Origin: Paratinospora sagittata
Taxonomy: Eukaryota; Streptophyta; Magnoliopsida; Ranunculales; Menispermaceae
Direction of reading: 5' to 3'
Length of the DNA stretch: 64,000 bases
NCBI GenBank assembly: GCA_035771175.1
Contig: CM069608.1
Span: 25,674,519 to 25,738,518, forward strand
Below, piece by piece: positions 23,007 through 34,706 of the stretch; within the stretch, counting starts at the first letter, position 1; each line of letters opens with the position of its first letter. The notes beneath the pieces are model-generated. The model saw nothing but the letters and a program-made list of their open reading frames with translations. It searched no databases and was not told where the DNA came from. Position numbers and translations under genes: made by a program.

Positions 23007-23838
23007 CACGTGAGAGCTATATCCAGTGTCTCTCCCTCCCGTGAATCGTGAAAAAAATTTCAAAAAAAACCTTCGCCTCTGGTCCAAGTCATGTGGGGCC
23101 CACCCACCACCATAACCTCTCATAGTACACTTGTCCCTCATCGACACGTCACCCCCTTCTACACCACTCGCATCTTTCTACTGCACACGCTTTTATTTTT
23201 ATTTTTCTTTCTTTTTTATGTAAATAAAATTAAATTAAAAAAGAAAGGCCCACCACGTCAGAGAGACACAGCACCGCATGTCACTTTCTTCTTCCTCCGT
23301 AAGACAAGCTGCTCCGTCGCCACCTATCATCAACGGTCGAAAAACCCTAAGATGACGTGGATTTCCTCAATGATGACGTTACACACCCACCACGCAAAAC
23401 TCGACACGAAGATAGACCCCACGTGGATTAGAACGCTGACACGTGCTTCATTATGATGGTTTTTTTTTTTTTTTTTTTTGTATCTGGAAACGTCCGTAGG
23501 CGGGTGTGTGTGATGTGTGAGTAGCATGAGTTGGCATCTCATTGCTTATGGTGGGGCCCACCTGGTGGTTGAACTGCCGGCCATTGCCACGTATGTGTAG
23601 GGCCCACACGCTGTAGCACTGGCACCTGGTGGAGCTTTGGTTAAGAAGAGCGGGGGAGGGGGGACCAGTACACGTGTTATTAATATGGTTACTGACACGT
23701 TCTTCTCTGGCTGGAGTGGCTGACAGCAGAAGTTAACTTGCCAATGAGTTTGAACGGACAGAGCGTTGACCGTACATACGACGAATCTCAACCGTTGGAT
23801 TAGGAAGGTGTCTTTCTTTGATGGATTTTGGGCCCCAC
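23007..23838. promoter_or_regulatory. GC-rich island with clustered ACGT/G-box and GGGCCCAC motifs
   Basis: Four CACGTG sites (23007, 23420, 23440, 23671) plus other ACGT cores: GACACGTCAC near 23140, CCACGTCAG near 23256, ATGACGTGG near 23353, ATGACGTTA near 23373, CCACGTATG near 23588, GACACGTTC near 23694 and CCACGTTC near 23835. GGGCCCAC or GGGGCCCAC occurs four times and an AACCCTAA telo-box lies at about 23343. This mix is known from plant promoters (bZIP/bHLH and TCP binding). No gene was recognised on either side, so it may be a stranded promoter or a conserved non-coding element. Confidence 0.45.
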
Positions 23839-23959
23839 GTTCTGAGTTTTGACCGGACCGGATCGGTTCGGGTCCGACCGGAGCTGGTTTCGTTCGGACA
23901 ACAAGTCTCGTCTATGGTCAGTTCTGGCCGTCTGTTAAGCTGGCAAGTTTGGGCAAGGG

Positions 23960-25246
23960 GTGGTGGGATAATTTATGAAAGAGATAATAAATAAGAGTTT
24001 AGAATATATTTGATTATTAGTAATTAAAATAATAGTTATTAATTGAGGTAGTAATGTTGACACGTTCTTGTAAAAATATTGTTATAAAAACTAATATAAC
24101 AATATTAAGGCCATTCAAAGATGAAGGAAAAAACTCAACAACGACCACGTCCATATATTATCAAAATGACAACAAAAATATATATTGGGGCCACCTACAA
24201 GCATTTTGATTTTACCATCATAATTAATTGAACATGGTTCTATCTCCACCACTATATTGTGGTCATAACAATATCATTACCAAATAAATTTTTACTCAAA
24301 GTCATATTGTTCTGTAGAAAATAGTAATATATCAACATGTGATAGTTCGATTAATTGAAAAGTTGAATATAAGTAAAATTGAGATTAAAGTCTTAATTTC
24401 ATGAGTGTATCCTATTTATCCGTTTTTATTAGAAGGGTCAATTTAAATATTTTTATATTATATTCTAATTTGAAAGAATTAATTTGGTTCAAAAGAAAAA
24501 AAATACATCTTTTGAGTACTAAAAAATTAATAATAATAATAATTAAAAAAAAGTAATATCATAACTAGATCTTGACATCGACCATTACAAAATAACGCAT
24601 TATTTTTGTTGCTACCATTAATTAATCTTGTTATATAGTATCTTTAAATAGTGATCACAATGGTCGTATATGTAATATAAGAAAATAAGGCTTTGGTGAC
24701 AACTTTTTTATAATAAGTAATACAAGTGTTACATATATTTGTGTTCTGCGTCCAAAAAAGGTAGTTTATTAATTATCTACACTTTCACATCTACCCAGAA
24801 ACCTTAAAACACATTCAAAAAAAAAATATCAAGTTTTTATTCTCAAACGTGATTAATTTTTTTTATATATATATAATACAGAAATAATTAGGTGGTTTAT
24901 AGTGAACACCATTTTCGTCATAGCTCCCAAAATACATTTGAACAATTTATTTGATCTTATATCCTTAAAAACTAGTTCTATCATTAGAAAAGGGTAAAAA
25001 TAAGACTTATTTTTTAATAAATCTTTACACTTTAAACTGGACCCTATTTGTTTACTTTAAGTTTCTTTTTTAATTCTATTACTAGTTTAACATAAAATGA
25101 CATATTTACTTTTTACTATCATAAGAAATACATTTATGTTTTTTAAAAAATATTTATAATTGTTTTAAAGATTTTATTTGATTTTAATAAATAAATAATG
25201 TAAGTCACATATATGCAATTGTGCACGTTTATATACATATCTATTT
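23960..25246. other. AT-rich intergenic DNA
   Basis: No ORF, repeat family or RNA gene recognised. A and T runs dominate. The right border is the ATTAT duplicated by the Tat element. Confidence 0.6.
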
Positions 25247-25251
25247 ATTAT

Positions 25252-26127
25252 TATTGGACCATATTCCGAGCATAAGACACGTGAGCTATATTAGTCTAGT
25301 CCAGTGAAACATAGCACACATCATGTAGTTATACCGACATGTTCTGTTCTGGACAAACATAACAAATCTGCCTAATCGGGCACGCAGTAGAAGCCATGGT
25401 CTGTCCTACCGATCAGTTGAATATCACAACCACTATAGAAGGTCGGCCAAGGAACATCTGAGTTGCCTGATCAATATCAATTATCGGGGGTCACCGACCA
25501 CCATATATCAACCTCATGACAGACTGAATCTTCAGTATCAGGCAGCCACAAGGAAAGACCACAGATTGGCATACCGACCACTACTGATCTCTAACTTCGG
25601 GGCGGATGATGACAGAATCCCTGGTCGGATAGGAATAGGGTGTGATCCATTGTGACAAGTTTAGAATTTACCCCTAATCTGACTCTGATAAAGCCAGACA
25701 CTCTACCAGTTCCACTAGGAGACTGATAAGTCATCCGGATCCCATGAGGATCAGACCAAATCTTATCAGAAATCAGATATGCTTTCCTAGCACGATTTAG
25801 ATTCCTAATTCTACAACACACCACGACAAAGCCAAAAAACTCATGCCTTCTCTATAAAAAGACCTGAACCCTTAAGGGGAAGGTAAGCAACTCTAAGCCA
25901 TTCTCGACTAAGTTCAGTATTACGCAGTTCTGAACTAACTTAGGTATCAGAGGGTCTTTGGCCGACACCACACCAATGTTCATCACAATAGCCTATTCTC
26001 TCTTATTTTTTTTTTCACTCTCAGATCACTAACCTCCAGCGATTTCCTCAATACCCTGCCGAGTTCCAGATTAACATCTTCCCTCCACCTCATCGTCTAC
26101 TGGTGTTGGTCAAATTTTGCACCAACA
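25252..26127 (+). repeat. 5' LTR of the Tat element
   Basis: 876 bp, starting TATTGGACC (the 3' LTR has TGTTGGACC, so the terminal TG has mutated) and ending TTGCACCAACA. A TATA box (TATAAAAAG) lies near 25852. Confidence 0.9.
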
Positions 26128-26146
26128 TTTGGCGTCATCTGTGGGA
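26128..26146 (+). other. Primer binding site of the Tat element
   Basis: TTTGGCGTCATCTGTGGGA directly after the LTR resembles the TTTGGCGCCGTCTGTGGG class used by Tat and Ogre elements, with one visible difference. Confidence 0.75.
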
Positions 26147-26179
26147 TCGACATTGCAAGCCAAGAACAGCTCTGCCGTC

Positions 26180-27708
26180 ATGAGTCAAGAGGTAGAAATA
26201 TCAGTTGAGGTGGAGCCTGTTGCCACGCCGGCGACATCCAAAAAATAAAGGAGGAGACCATCGAAGAAGCAGTCAAAGAATTCTTCTAAAAAATCAAGGT
26301 TGACTGCTATAGAGAAGAACCATGAAAAAATGACTTAAAACGTCCTGGAGCAGCAACGGATGTTGAGGAAAATACTCCTCCTACAACTACTTCACAATCA
26401 CCTACCACGATCTAGCCATCGGCCTCAGAGCAGAGAGGAGAGTAAGTGCCGAAGTGCGACCTCAAAGAAGAGGTCAGTGCTGGGAAAACCCCTTCCTAGT
26501 CGTAAGTCCTTGTTTGCTAAAGACTTGCGTCATTCACTGAACACGAGGAGAAGTCACAACTCGGTCTTCTTCCCGGACTAGGTCAGCTCTTCAGAGATCG
26601 ACAAAGCTAGTCTCATACTAGTCGGTATCCGAGAAATGAGCTATGCCAGGAAAACTTGGTCCAGAGAGATCGGTACCGAGAAGGACGAACGGGTCGGAAC
26701 GCTCTGAAACTACTAAGTCTGCACCTCGGCACTATCACGAGTACAAAGAGCTTCCTTCTCATTTTATTGAGGATATACTCTTAGCGTCGCTTCCAAAGAA
26801 CGTCAAGACCGCAGATGTCAGGACGTACAAAGGGAAGGTAGACCCCAGAGAGCACATTGAGAGCTACAAGTCCTAGATGGAATTCATGGGCTACGACGAT
26901 GCTACTATGTGTAAGGGCTTCCAGATCACCCTTGGCGGACTTGCTCGGAAGTAGTACCGGAAACTTAAGACCGGCTCTATATGTTGTTTTGGGCACTTGG
27001 CTCACAAGTTCATGAACCACTTTGCTGGAAAGAAGGAAGGGGAAAAATCCATAAACAGTGTGCTCAGCATCAAGCAAAAGAAAGGTGCAACCTTGAAGGA
27101 GTACCTTGATCGCTTCGACGATGAACGAGTCGACGTAGATGACTGCGATGATAAAACGGCAATCACCGCCTTCCTCGCAGGATTGAGGCCAGGGAAGTTC
27201 CAATACTTCCTTGGAAAAAGAAGGCCAAAACCAATGAAAAGATCCTCGACTGAGCAGAAAAGTACATCAATGCCGACGAGCAAACTGATGCGAAGCAAGT
27301 GGTGGATGAATCCCCAAAAAGCTCGAAGAATGAGAACAAGAGAAAAAAAGGAATATGACTCGAAGGAGGACAACAGAGGCGGGAAAAGACCGAATGGTGG
27401 CAGCCGAGATCAGAGGAGTAACAAAGTACCTCAAAATGTGTACTCCAACTACACGAGAGCAGATCCTCCTCAAAATCCAAAACAGAGAGTACATCCGATG
27501 GCCCCGAAAGTTAAAAACTCCCGCGGAACAGCAGGATAAGAAGAAGTACTGCTGGTACCATCGAGACCACGGTCACGATACCGACCAGTGCTATGACCTC
27601 AAGCAAGAGATTGAAACGCTAATCCGCAAAGGTCATCCGAGGGAGTTCGTGAAAAATCACAACCGGCGAAGGACTCCAAAAGACAACCAAACTGGGCCGG
27701 AGGGCTAG
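26180..27708 (+). pseudogene. gag of the Tat element
   Basis: Starts at ATG 26180 (MSQEVEISVEVEP) and meets a stop after about 22 codons. Recognisable capsid-type segments follow in shifting frames: DVRTYKGKVDPREHIESYKS, HLAHKFMNHFAGKKEGEKS, SIKQKKGATLKEYLDRF, AFLAGLRPGKFQYFL. Near 27541-27606 is the nucleocapsid motif (YCWYHRDHGHDTDQCYDLK), typical of Tat gag. At least three internal stops (two are TAG at positions expected to be Trp) and frameshifts kill it. Confidence 0.88.
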
Positions 27709-27749
27709 ATAAGAATAATTTTTGGCGGAGATCAGATCGGTACCTCGAA

Positions 27750-28200
27750 CCGGGCTATGAAGGCATACGTCAGGGAATCAAGGTCAGAAGTCATGAACCT
27801 CAGGTATTGACCTGAGAAACAAAGCGGGTCGACTTTGCGATTACCTCAACGAGGAGGAAGCTCAAGACATAATCCGACCACATGCTGACGCTTTAGTAGT
27901 CACGATGACCGTGGCCAACTACAAAATCCGTCGAATGCTGGTCGATAATGGTAGCTCGACAGATATCCTCTACTGGTCAGTGTTTGAGAAACTAGGACTG
28001 ACCAAGGCTCAGCTGAGCACAAAACCACGGTTATGACTAGTTTTTTGGTGGTAAAGTGTCCTACCCTCTATAACGCCATCAAAGGACGACCCCTTCTTAA
28101 TAACCTAAGAGCGGTCAGATCAACCTATCATTTGACTCTTAAGTTCCCAGCAGAGCGAGGCGTCGGAGTAGACGGGGTAGCCAGAAGGAGTCACGGGACT
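27750..28200 (+). pseudogene. Aspartic protease of the Tat element
   Basis: The active-site segment RMLVDNGSSTDILYWSVFEKL is readable at about 27935-27993 with DNGSS at 27944-27958, preceded by EEEAQDIIRPHADALVV. Downstream sequence loses frame. It lies between gag and RT as expected. Confidence 0.82.
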
Positions 28201-28205
28201 GCTAT

Positions 28206-29200
28206 GTGATGGCTGTGAAGAAGAAGATGGGACATGAGGAAAGCCTGAAGTCTACAGAGGAGCAACTAATGCTCCTAGAGCATCCAGCTAGTTCCGACCT
28301 CGACCCTCGGGAAGAGGTGTCAGGGCTTGAACCTCAGGATGAATGGGCTGAGGTGCAGATCAGGGATGATCCATCCAGGACTGTCAAGGTCAGTACGGGG
28401 ATGAGTCTCTCCTTCACCGATCACCTGGTCAGAATCTTACGAGAACACAAAGACGTTTCTGCCTAGTCACATGAAGATATGCCCGAAATACCGACTAGTG
28501 TGATAGTGCACCGACGAAACGTTGACCCGGAGGCCAGGCCGGTTCGACAGAAAAGAAGAGTTCTCAGCTCCGACAGAGCTCAAGGTCTACGAGAGGAGGC
28601 AGACAAGTTATTGACGATCGACTTCATCAGAGAAGTACTATACCCCGATTGATTGGCCAACGTAGTGATGGTCAAGAAATCCAACAGGAAGTGGAAAACA
28701 TGCGTCAACTTTACTGACCTGAACAAAACCTGCCCAAATAACAGTTTCCCATTACCTCCCATCGGCCAACTGGTAGATGCAACTGCAGGTCACGAGCTGC
28801 TGAGCTTCATGAACGCGTATTCAGGGTACAACCAGATTGTGCTGAGTCGCAAAGATGAAGAGAGGACAACCTTCATTACAAATCGAGGTTTGTATTGCTA
28901 TAAGGTGATGCCCTTCAGCCTAAACAATGCCGGGGCTACCTATCAGAGGCTGGTCAACAACATGTTCGCAGAAAAAAATTGGAGTAAACATGGAAGTCTA
29001 CGTCGATGTCATGTTGGTCAAAAGCGTGGAATCGGCAGCTCATTCGACTGATCTGTTAGAGGTATTCACGATATTGAGGAAATATCACATGAAACTCAAC
29101 TTGGCAAAGTGCACATTTGGAGTGAGCTCTGACAAATTCTTGGATTCCTCATTAATCAGAGGGGAATCGAAGCCAACCCCGACAAAATCCAAGTTCTAGT
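28206..29200 (+). pseudogene. Reverse transcriptase of the Tat element
   Basis: Order: DHLVRILREHKDVSA, stop, SHEDMPEIPTSVIVHR, then FIREVLYPD, stop, LANVVMVKKSNRKWKTCV, FTDLNKTCPNNSFPLPP, YSGYNQIVLSRKDEERTTF, YCYKVMPFSLNNAGATYQRL. A frameshift near 28975 precedes the catalytic box, which reads YVDVML (28999-29016); position two of the usual aspartate pair is valine (GTC at 29008-29010). Another frameshift lies near 29145. Confidence 0.9.
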
Positions 29201-29830
29201 CGACATGCGAGCACTTCGCACAGTGAAAGAAGTTCAGAGGCTCACTGGGTGCGTAGGCCCACTGAGCAGGTTCATCTCAAAGTCCATAGACAAATGTCTT
29301 CCTTTCTTCAAGCTCATCAAGAAGAAGGCAGTGGAGTGGACCCCAGAGTTCGAGAAGGCCTTTTAGGAACTAAAAGCTTATCTAGGTCAGGCTCCTCTAC
29401 TCTTGAAACCCCTTCACGGAGAACAAATCTTCTTTTACCTAGCAGTTTTGGAAACAGCTGTTAGCTCGGCCTTGGTCAGAGAAGAGCTAGGAAACCAGAA
29501 AGCGGTTTACTACACCAGTAAGTCTTTGCTCGAAGCAGAGACGAGGTATCCAGAGATTGAGAAGATGGCACTGGCACTCATCACTTCAGCTCAGAAGCTG
29601 AGACCTTACTTCCAGGCCCACACCGTAGTCGCTCTCACCAAACACCCGCTCAGGCAAGTGCTCCTGAGGCCGGAAACATCCGGAAGGTTGACTTAATGGG
29701 CCATTGAGTTGAGCGAATTTGACATTGGGTACCGACCTCGAACAACTATGAAGGGCCAAACATTAATGAATTTTTTGTCTGAGTTCCCTCAGATATGTCA
29801 GACCACCGATCAGGACCTTGAAGAAGCCTG
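29201..29830 (+). pseudogene. RT thumb and first RNase H of the Tat element
   Basis: Contains SKSIDKCLPFFKLIKKKAVEW, LKPLHGEQIFFYLAV, SSALVREELGNQKAVYYTSK, ETRYPEIEKMALALITSAQK, LRPYFQAHTVVALT and IELSEFDIGYRPRTTMKGQ, the standard gypsy RNase H order. Stops follow KAF (TAG) and RLT (TAA). Confidence 0.87.
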
Positions 29831-30235
29831 AAAGCTGTTCGTCTACAGTTCTTCCTGCAAGCAAGGATGTTGGGTTGAAATAGTCCTCTTCTCCTTCAGA
29901 GGTGAGAAGCATCTATGTGCTCTTCGCTTTGAGTTTTCAGCATCCAATAACGAAGCAGAGTATGAAGCACTTCTGGCTGGCTTGCGACTCTCCCTTAGCT
30001 GGGGATGAAGAAGCTCCTCGTCCATTGCGACTCCCAGCTTGTCGAAGGGCAGGTCAATTCAGAGTACCAAGCCAAAGATGATAGAATGCAATCATATTTG
30101 AAGGAAGCACTAGCCCTGCTAAGAAAGTTTAAGGAATATGAACTGACACAGGTGCCAAGGGCAGAAAATACCTTGGCCGATGCACTCTCCAAGCTGGCCT
30201 CTTCCTCAGAGGTCGAGCTTATGATCCAGGTCCCA
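29831..30235 (+). pseudogene. Second, archaeal-type RNase H of the Tat element
   Basis: After a stop near 29829, the segment KLFVYSSSCKQGCWVEIVLF, then FEFSASNNEAEYEALLAGL and, after a frame slip, LLVHCDSQLVEGQVNSEYQ and QVPRAENTLADALSKLASS. The NNEAEYEALLAGL and DSQL motifs define the additional RNase H domain characteristic of Tat elements. The first catalytic aspartate is not evident. Confidence 0.82.
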
Positions 30236-30339
30236 GTGGAACTCTTACCCGAAAGGAGCATCGGGAAAGTTAGTACCGACCAGCCGGTCGACACACTCAG
30301 ATGTATAGGCGTAACTTCTCTATGCCTTATTTAAGATGC

Positions 30340-31429
30340 CTACGGGAGGAGCAGGCACGACGAGTTTTGGAGGAGATCTATGCCGGCGTATGTGGTAACC
30401 ATTCAAGTGGAGGAGACCTTATGCTCGCATACAAAGTCCTTCGCTAGGGCTATTATTGGCCGAAAATCCACAAAGACGCCATAAGAATAGCTCGGAAGTG
30501 CGATAGCTGCCAAAGACATGGAACAAACATCCGAGCTCCAGCGGAAAATCTTTCTCCAATGTAGGGCCCATGACCTTTTGCTCAGTGGGGGTAGACTTGA
30601 TAGGACCTTTACCGACCTGTAAGGGTCAGGTCAAGTTTGCAATTATAGCTGTTGACTACTTTACCAAGTGGGCAGAGCTGAACCGTTAGCAAAAATTATT
30701 GAGCAGAAGACCACACATTTCATCTAGCAATTGATTTTGTGCCGTTTTGGTGTCCCGTATGCCATCATATCCGATAATGGCAAACAATTCGACAATGCAA
30801 GGTTCCGATCATTCTGCGAAGACCTCGGTATTCGACATTTCTTTTCTATTCTAGCCCATCCTCAAGCTAATGGTCAAGTAGAAGCAGTGAACAAGATTAT
30901 CAAGCACGCACTGAAGGCCAGGCTCGAGGAAAAGAAATGAATGTGGGCTAAGGACATGCCTCAAGTCCTCTGGTCATACCGCACCACCTCCCGAACAGCC
31001 ACATGCAAAACACCATTCTTCATAGCCTTCGGAATGAAGGCTGTCATACCAATTGAAGTCGGGATACCGACCTTGAGGAAATCCTACTTCGACAAAGCTG
31101 GGAACATGGAAGCTCAATACACCGACCTGGATCTACTTGAAGAAAGAAGAGAACAAGCACAACTCAAGTTAACTGCATACCAACAGCGGATCTTGAAGTA
31201 CTACAATGCCAAAGTGAATCACAAAAGCTTTAAGGTTGGCGACCTAGTGTTAAGGAAGGTCATGCTGAACATGCAAGAACTTGGAGTAGGCGTCCTCGGT
31301 CCCAACTAGGAAGGGCCTTACAAGATCACTGTGATACTTCACACAGGGGTATACGAGCTCGAAGATCTGACTGGCAGAAGAATTCCTAAGCCTTGGAATG
31401 CAGAGCATCTCAAAAAATATTACCAATAG
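30340..31429 (+). pseudogene. Integrase of the Tat element
   Basis: Readable pieces in order: GGDLMLAYKVLR, stop, [25 protein letters not shown] (zinc-binding part), GVDLIGPLPT, AIIAVDYFTKWAE, ISDNGKQFDNARF, HPQANGQVEAVNKII (second D and E of the DDE triad), MPQVLWSYRTTSRTATCKTPF, KVGDLVLRKV and GRRIPKPWNAEHLKKYY with a stop at about 31427. Several TAG and TGA codons and small deletions break it. Confidence 0.88.
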
Positions 31430-32105
31430 GCATTAGCAGTAGTAGTAGCAACTCAGTAGCTATGTTACAGTATTTGCCGAGGTGTTGGTTACCTCTAGTT
31501 TTATTTTTAGATTCCTACAAGTGTTTGTTCGAGATATTTCTATAATAACCAAGAGTTGTCTTTCTACAAATCTGCATTTACGATCTACAAACAAAAGTGC
31601 CTTGGGACTACCGACCAGATTGGAAGCCACCGAAAAGAAGGGCCCCAGCCCTATAATGCCTTGAAGGTACCAAGCTCTAGCTACGTAGTTACCGAGAAGA
31701 TGACCACGGTCAAACATGCATTGGGGTATTTCCCCATAAAGGCAGATACTACCGAGAAGAAGGGTCAATGACCTTTAAAGTACCTTGGAGCGGCGATCAA
31801 ACCGTTACCGAGAAGAGAACTTAATTGTTCAGAGCGAAAAAGAAAGTTATACGTTTCCTACCGACCACGTGATCTAGCAAATACTTAAAAAAAATTAAGT
31901 AAAGAGACCGACACAAAACAAACAAGAGCAAGATCAGGTCTAAGCAAAAATGGACATTTCATTAAATACTGAAGTAGAGTACAAAGAGGAATAGAGGACT
32001 ACTGGGGCATGCAGACCCCTTACAAAAAACACGGCCAAGTAAAAAAGATCATCTATGATTCCGGACTAGTGGAACGGTGCAAGATCTCAGCCAGACTGAT
32101 TGGCT
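31430..32105 (+). other. Non-coding spacer after integrase
   Basis: No convincing ORF. It carries an imperfect repeat around the phrase ACCGAGAAGAAGGG (near 31630, 31695, 31750 and 31806) spaced by roughly 55-65 bp. Its role is unknown. Confidence 0.5.
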
Positions 32106-32656
32106 CATTGTCGTCGTCTGCTCGACAAGTCTCTTCTTCGAAAGTCGACAGTCTGAGGCTGCTCGGACGATGTCCCCGGAACCTTGGAAATAGCCCCAGT
32201 CGGTGACTGCTCAGATGATGCCCCCGGAATCACGGGTATAACACCCTAGTCTTCAGCCACGACCTCCTCTTCCAAAACCTCTCCAGTTGCCGAGCTAGCC
32301 CACCTGTCAAAGCCCTTCCAGTTTACCGAGTCGCCAAAAAACTCCTCTAAATCAGCTCGGTAGAATGTTATTGCCTTTACGCAAGATTTATTAACTCGGG
32401 CCTGGCAGAGTTCCTCAGCCTAGGTCTCGACAGTATCTCGGAACTGTACCCAGTACCTAGTCCGCTTGTCCTAGATCGACTCCAGTTCGATATCTTTAAG
32501 CTTCAGCTGCTCCTGGAGCTTCTTGATCTCGGCATCCAGAGCTACAACCTTAGACTCCTAGATTACCGAGGTTGTCTGGGCATCCTTCACAGCATCTTGA
32601 AATTTGTCATAATGACTCTTGAAGCGCCGGAGGTTGTATACATTCTGAGCAGCAGC

Positions 32657-32738
32657 CTACAAAAGCCAAAAAGAATAAGTTAGGGACCACAAAAGAAGAG
32701 CACATAGGCGACAAGATGGATTAAATAAATGAACTCAC
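32657..32738 (-). other. Candidate intron 2 of the antisense ORF
   Basis: 82 bp on the minus strand, starting GTGAGT and ending TTTTGTAG, between sequence reading DAYMKSVK and sequence reading AAQNVYNLRRFKSHY. The length equals that of candidate intron 1. Confidence 0.65.
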
Positions 32739-33220
32739 CTTCACCGACTTCATATAGGCATCAACCATGCTTTCAAACATGTCATTGTCCTTCATCACAA
32801 TCGAGAAGGCATTGGGAACACCGACCTGATAGTTGTCAATGTTCACGTTTATATCCCCAATCTTGGTTACAAGGCGCTCGACTTCTCCAAATCTTGCCTT
32901 CTTAGCAGCCCACTGGTTGGTAGGAGCAGGGGACTTCAACTTGGCCCCCACCGACCTTGTCTCTAGAGCAGGACTCTTCACCTGCTCAGAGAAGGATGTT
33001 GGAGCTTTTTCCTTCGAAGCCAAAGTATTCTTTGGGGCATTGCCAGGCGATCTCTCTGCCGACCCCTGAGCGGCAGCTGCTCGCTCAGCAGAGAGGTCCT
33101 TCAGCATGGATGGGTCGATGGTATACCGACCAGTAGCAATTCTTTTGAGCGTCATCTCTTCAGATCTATTTGTTTTTCTTTTCTTCCCTTTCTTGGTGGA
33201 AGAGCCGGGAGCAGAAAAAC

Positions 33221-33302
33221 CTACATTATAGACACAAATGTCTCAGCTCGGAAGCTATAAAACTAGTCGATACGAGAGCAAAACGCGATAGGCTAAACTT
33301 AC
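33221..33302 (-). other. Candidate intron 1 of the antisense ORF
   Basis: 82 bp on the minus strand, starting GTAAGT and ending AATGTAG, between sequence reading EEVFLG and sequence reading FSAPGSSTKKGKKRK. Confidence 0.6.
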
Positions 33303-34687
33303 GTCCTAAGAAAACTTCTTCTCGTTAATTATACTGGATCTGTACAATCTCTCTGGAGTGAGTATATCCTTGTACCGCCGATTTGCAAAGGGAAGCCGGT
33401 AGATTTCGTTGATGCGAGAGAAGTCGAATGCTTCGTCTCTGCTTGGTCTCTCCCAAGTACCAGACAATAGAAGAAAAACATGTCAGCCCTACCGAGCAGA
33501 ACAAAGACAACAAATAAAGACAAGTTATGGAGGGAAGCTCGGTACCTGGCTTCCCGAAAGTGACAGGTACGCAAGCTTCCTCCGCCCAAGGTCCCGAGGC
33601 AAAAAAATCATTTATCTTTCCATGATTTATTTGAGGTTGGGTTCTCTGTGATCAGGGGCTGCCCTTCCTCGGTACCTTAATGAGCCGACGCGTAATACCA
33701 CCTGCTACACTTCGGGTGAGATTTTAATCGGTATACGAGGGCGAAGTCTTGAAAGTTAAATTCTGGCCATTTTCTCTCCATCCAGAGCACAAAGCAGCTC
33801 AAAATAGCCCTCCACAAATTGGGATTGAGCTGAGCTGGGGCAACCCTTATATGGCCGAGCAGGCGACATATGGATATATCGAGAGGCAAGATCAATTCGT
33901 CCTCAAACAGGTTGGTATACAGAGCAACTTCTCATTTGTTAGGGTGACTGGCCCGGTCCCCAGGAGCAGGTGCCCTCAACCCAATAAGATTAGGTATACC
34001 AATCTCTTTTCTCAACTGAGCAAGGTGATGCTCCTTTATTTTGGACGGGACACGATCTACTAAATAAAAGATCTCACCCACCCCTGGCGTCTTCAGGCAC
34101 AGGGGATACGTGTACCTGACCTAATGTACTAGGCTCGGCAGTATCGAGCCTACTCTGGGATTTATCAACTAAAAGTGGTGCGACATCAAACACCTCCTCG
34201 TTATCCTCAGAAGAGGACAAGACTACTACACTCCCTCTGACCTAAGGGTCGACCCTGCATCTTTCTTCTGAGAAGAGGTCCTCGTAGGAGACCTCCATAT
34301 AAGAAGAAGAGGAAGCCCTCTAGTCGGCAGGAGGATCTACGCTAGAATTGGCCATCTAAACAACCTGGGGGATATGCCTACGGACTACAGACTACCTAGC
34401 AGATAAACAAAGGAAAAGCTCGGAGTAAGGAGTTACCGCGCAAGAGTGGAAGACCAAAATAGCCGAGCAAGCGATTACCGATCTCTTAGAGCGCTGTTGA
34501 TGAATGGAGAGCAAATGAGCAGTTCTATATTTATAGGAAAACAACCTGTAAGGCGTAATTATGAGCACGAATCCCTAGCCGTGCTGTCAGACGGCGCACG
34601 TTCGCGCAGTTTTCAGGGCTCAACTGTCACCTGCATTAAATGGCTCGGTATTTGTCGTTTCGTCTAACCTCCAAGCAATTAGTCTTG

Positions 34688-34706
34688 CTCGGGGCTTGGG
34701 GGTAAC
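34688..34706 (+). other. Polypurine tract of the Tat element
   Basis: CTCGGGGCTTGGGGGTAAC directly precedes the 3' LTR start; the G-rich core is the usual plus-strand primer of Tat elements. Confidence 0.7.

Larger units (their letters stand above)
32106..34355 (-). pseudogene. Antisense accessory ORF of the Tat element, with intron-like gaps
   Basis: Runs opposite to gag-pol between integrase and the 3' LTR. Start ATG at 34355-34353 (MANSSVDPPAD); a middle part resembling the putative gypsy-type transposon family (GHIRVAPAQLNPNLWRAIL, FALVYRLKSHPKCSRWYY) at 33895-33677; a basic stretch KKGKKRK; a Ser/Ala-rich region; a coiled-coil-like segment (ALDAEIKKLQEQLKLKDIEL) near 32530-32470; stop TGA at 32108-32106. 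Splice-like borders flank 33302-33221 and 32738-32657. The last exon stays in one frame apart from four TAG codons. Antisense ORFs are known in some Tat lineages; this copy is broken and its function is unknown. Confidence 0.75.

Noticed and set aside
22830..23542. Possible short host genes on both strands
   Set aside because: No recognisable domain, low-complexity composition, and promoter-like motif content. No splice-consistent extension seen.
26781..27494. Several open frames on the minus strand over Tat gag
   Set aside because: Shadows of the gag coding strand with no independent motif.
33460..33557. A third intron in the antisense ORF
   Set aside because: A GTACCG donor-like site exists, but the acceptor side reads CTG in place of a clear AG, so it is not claimed.
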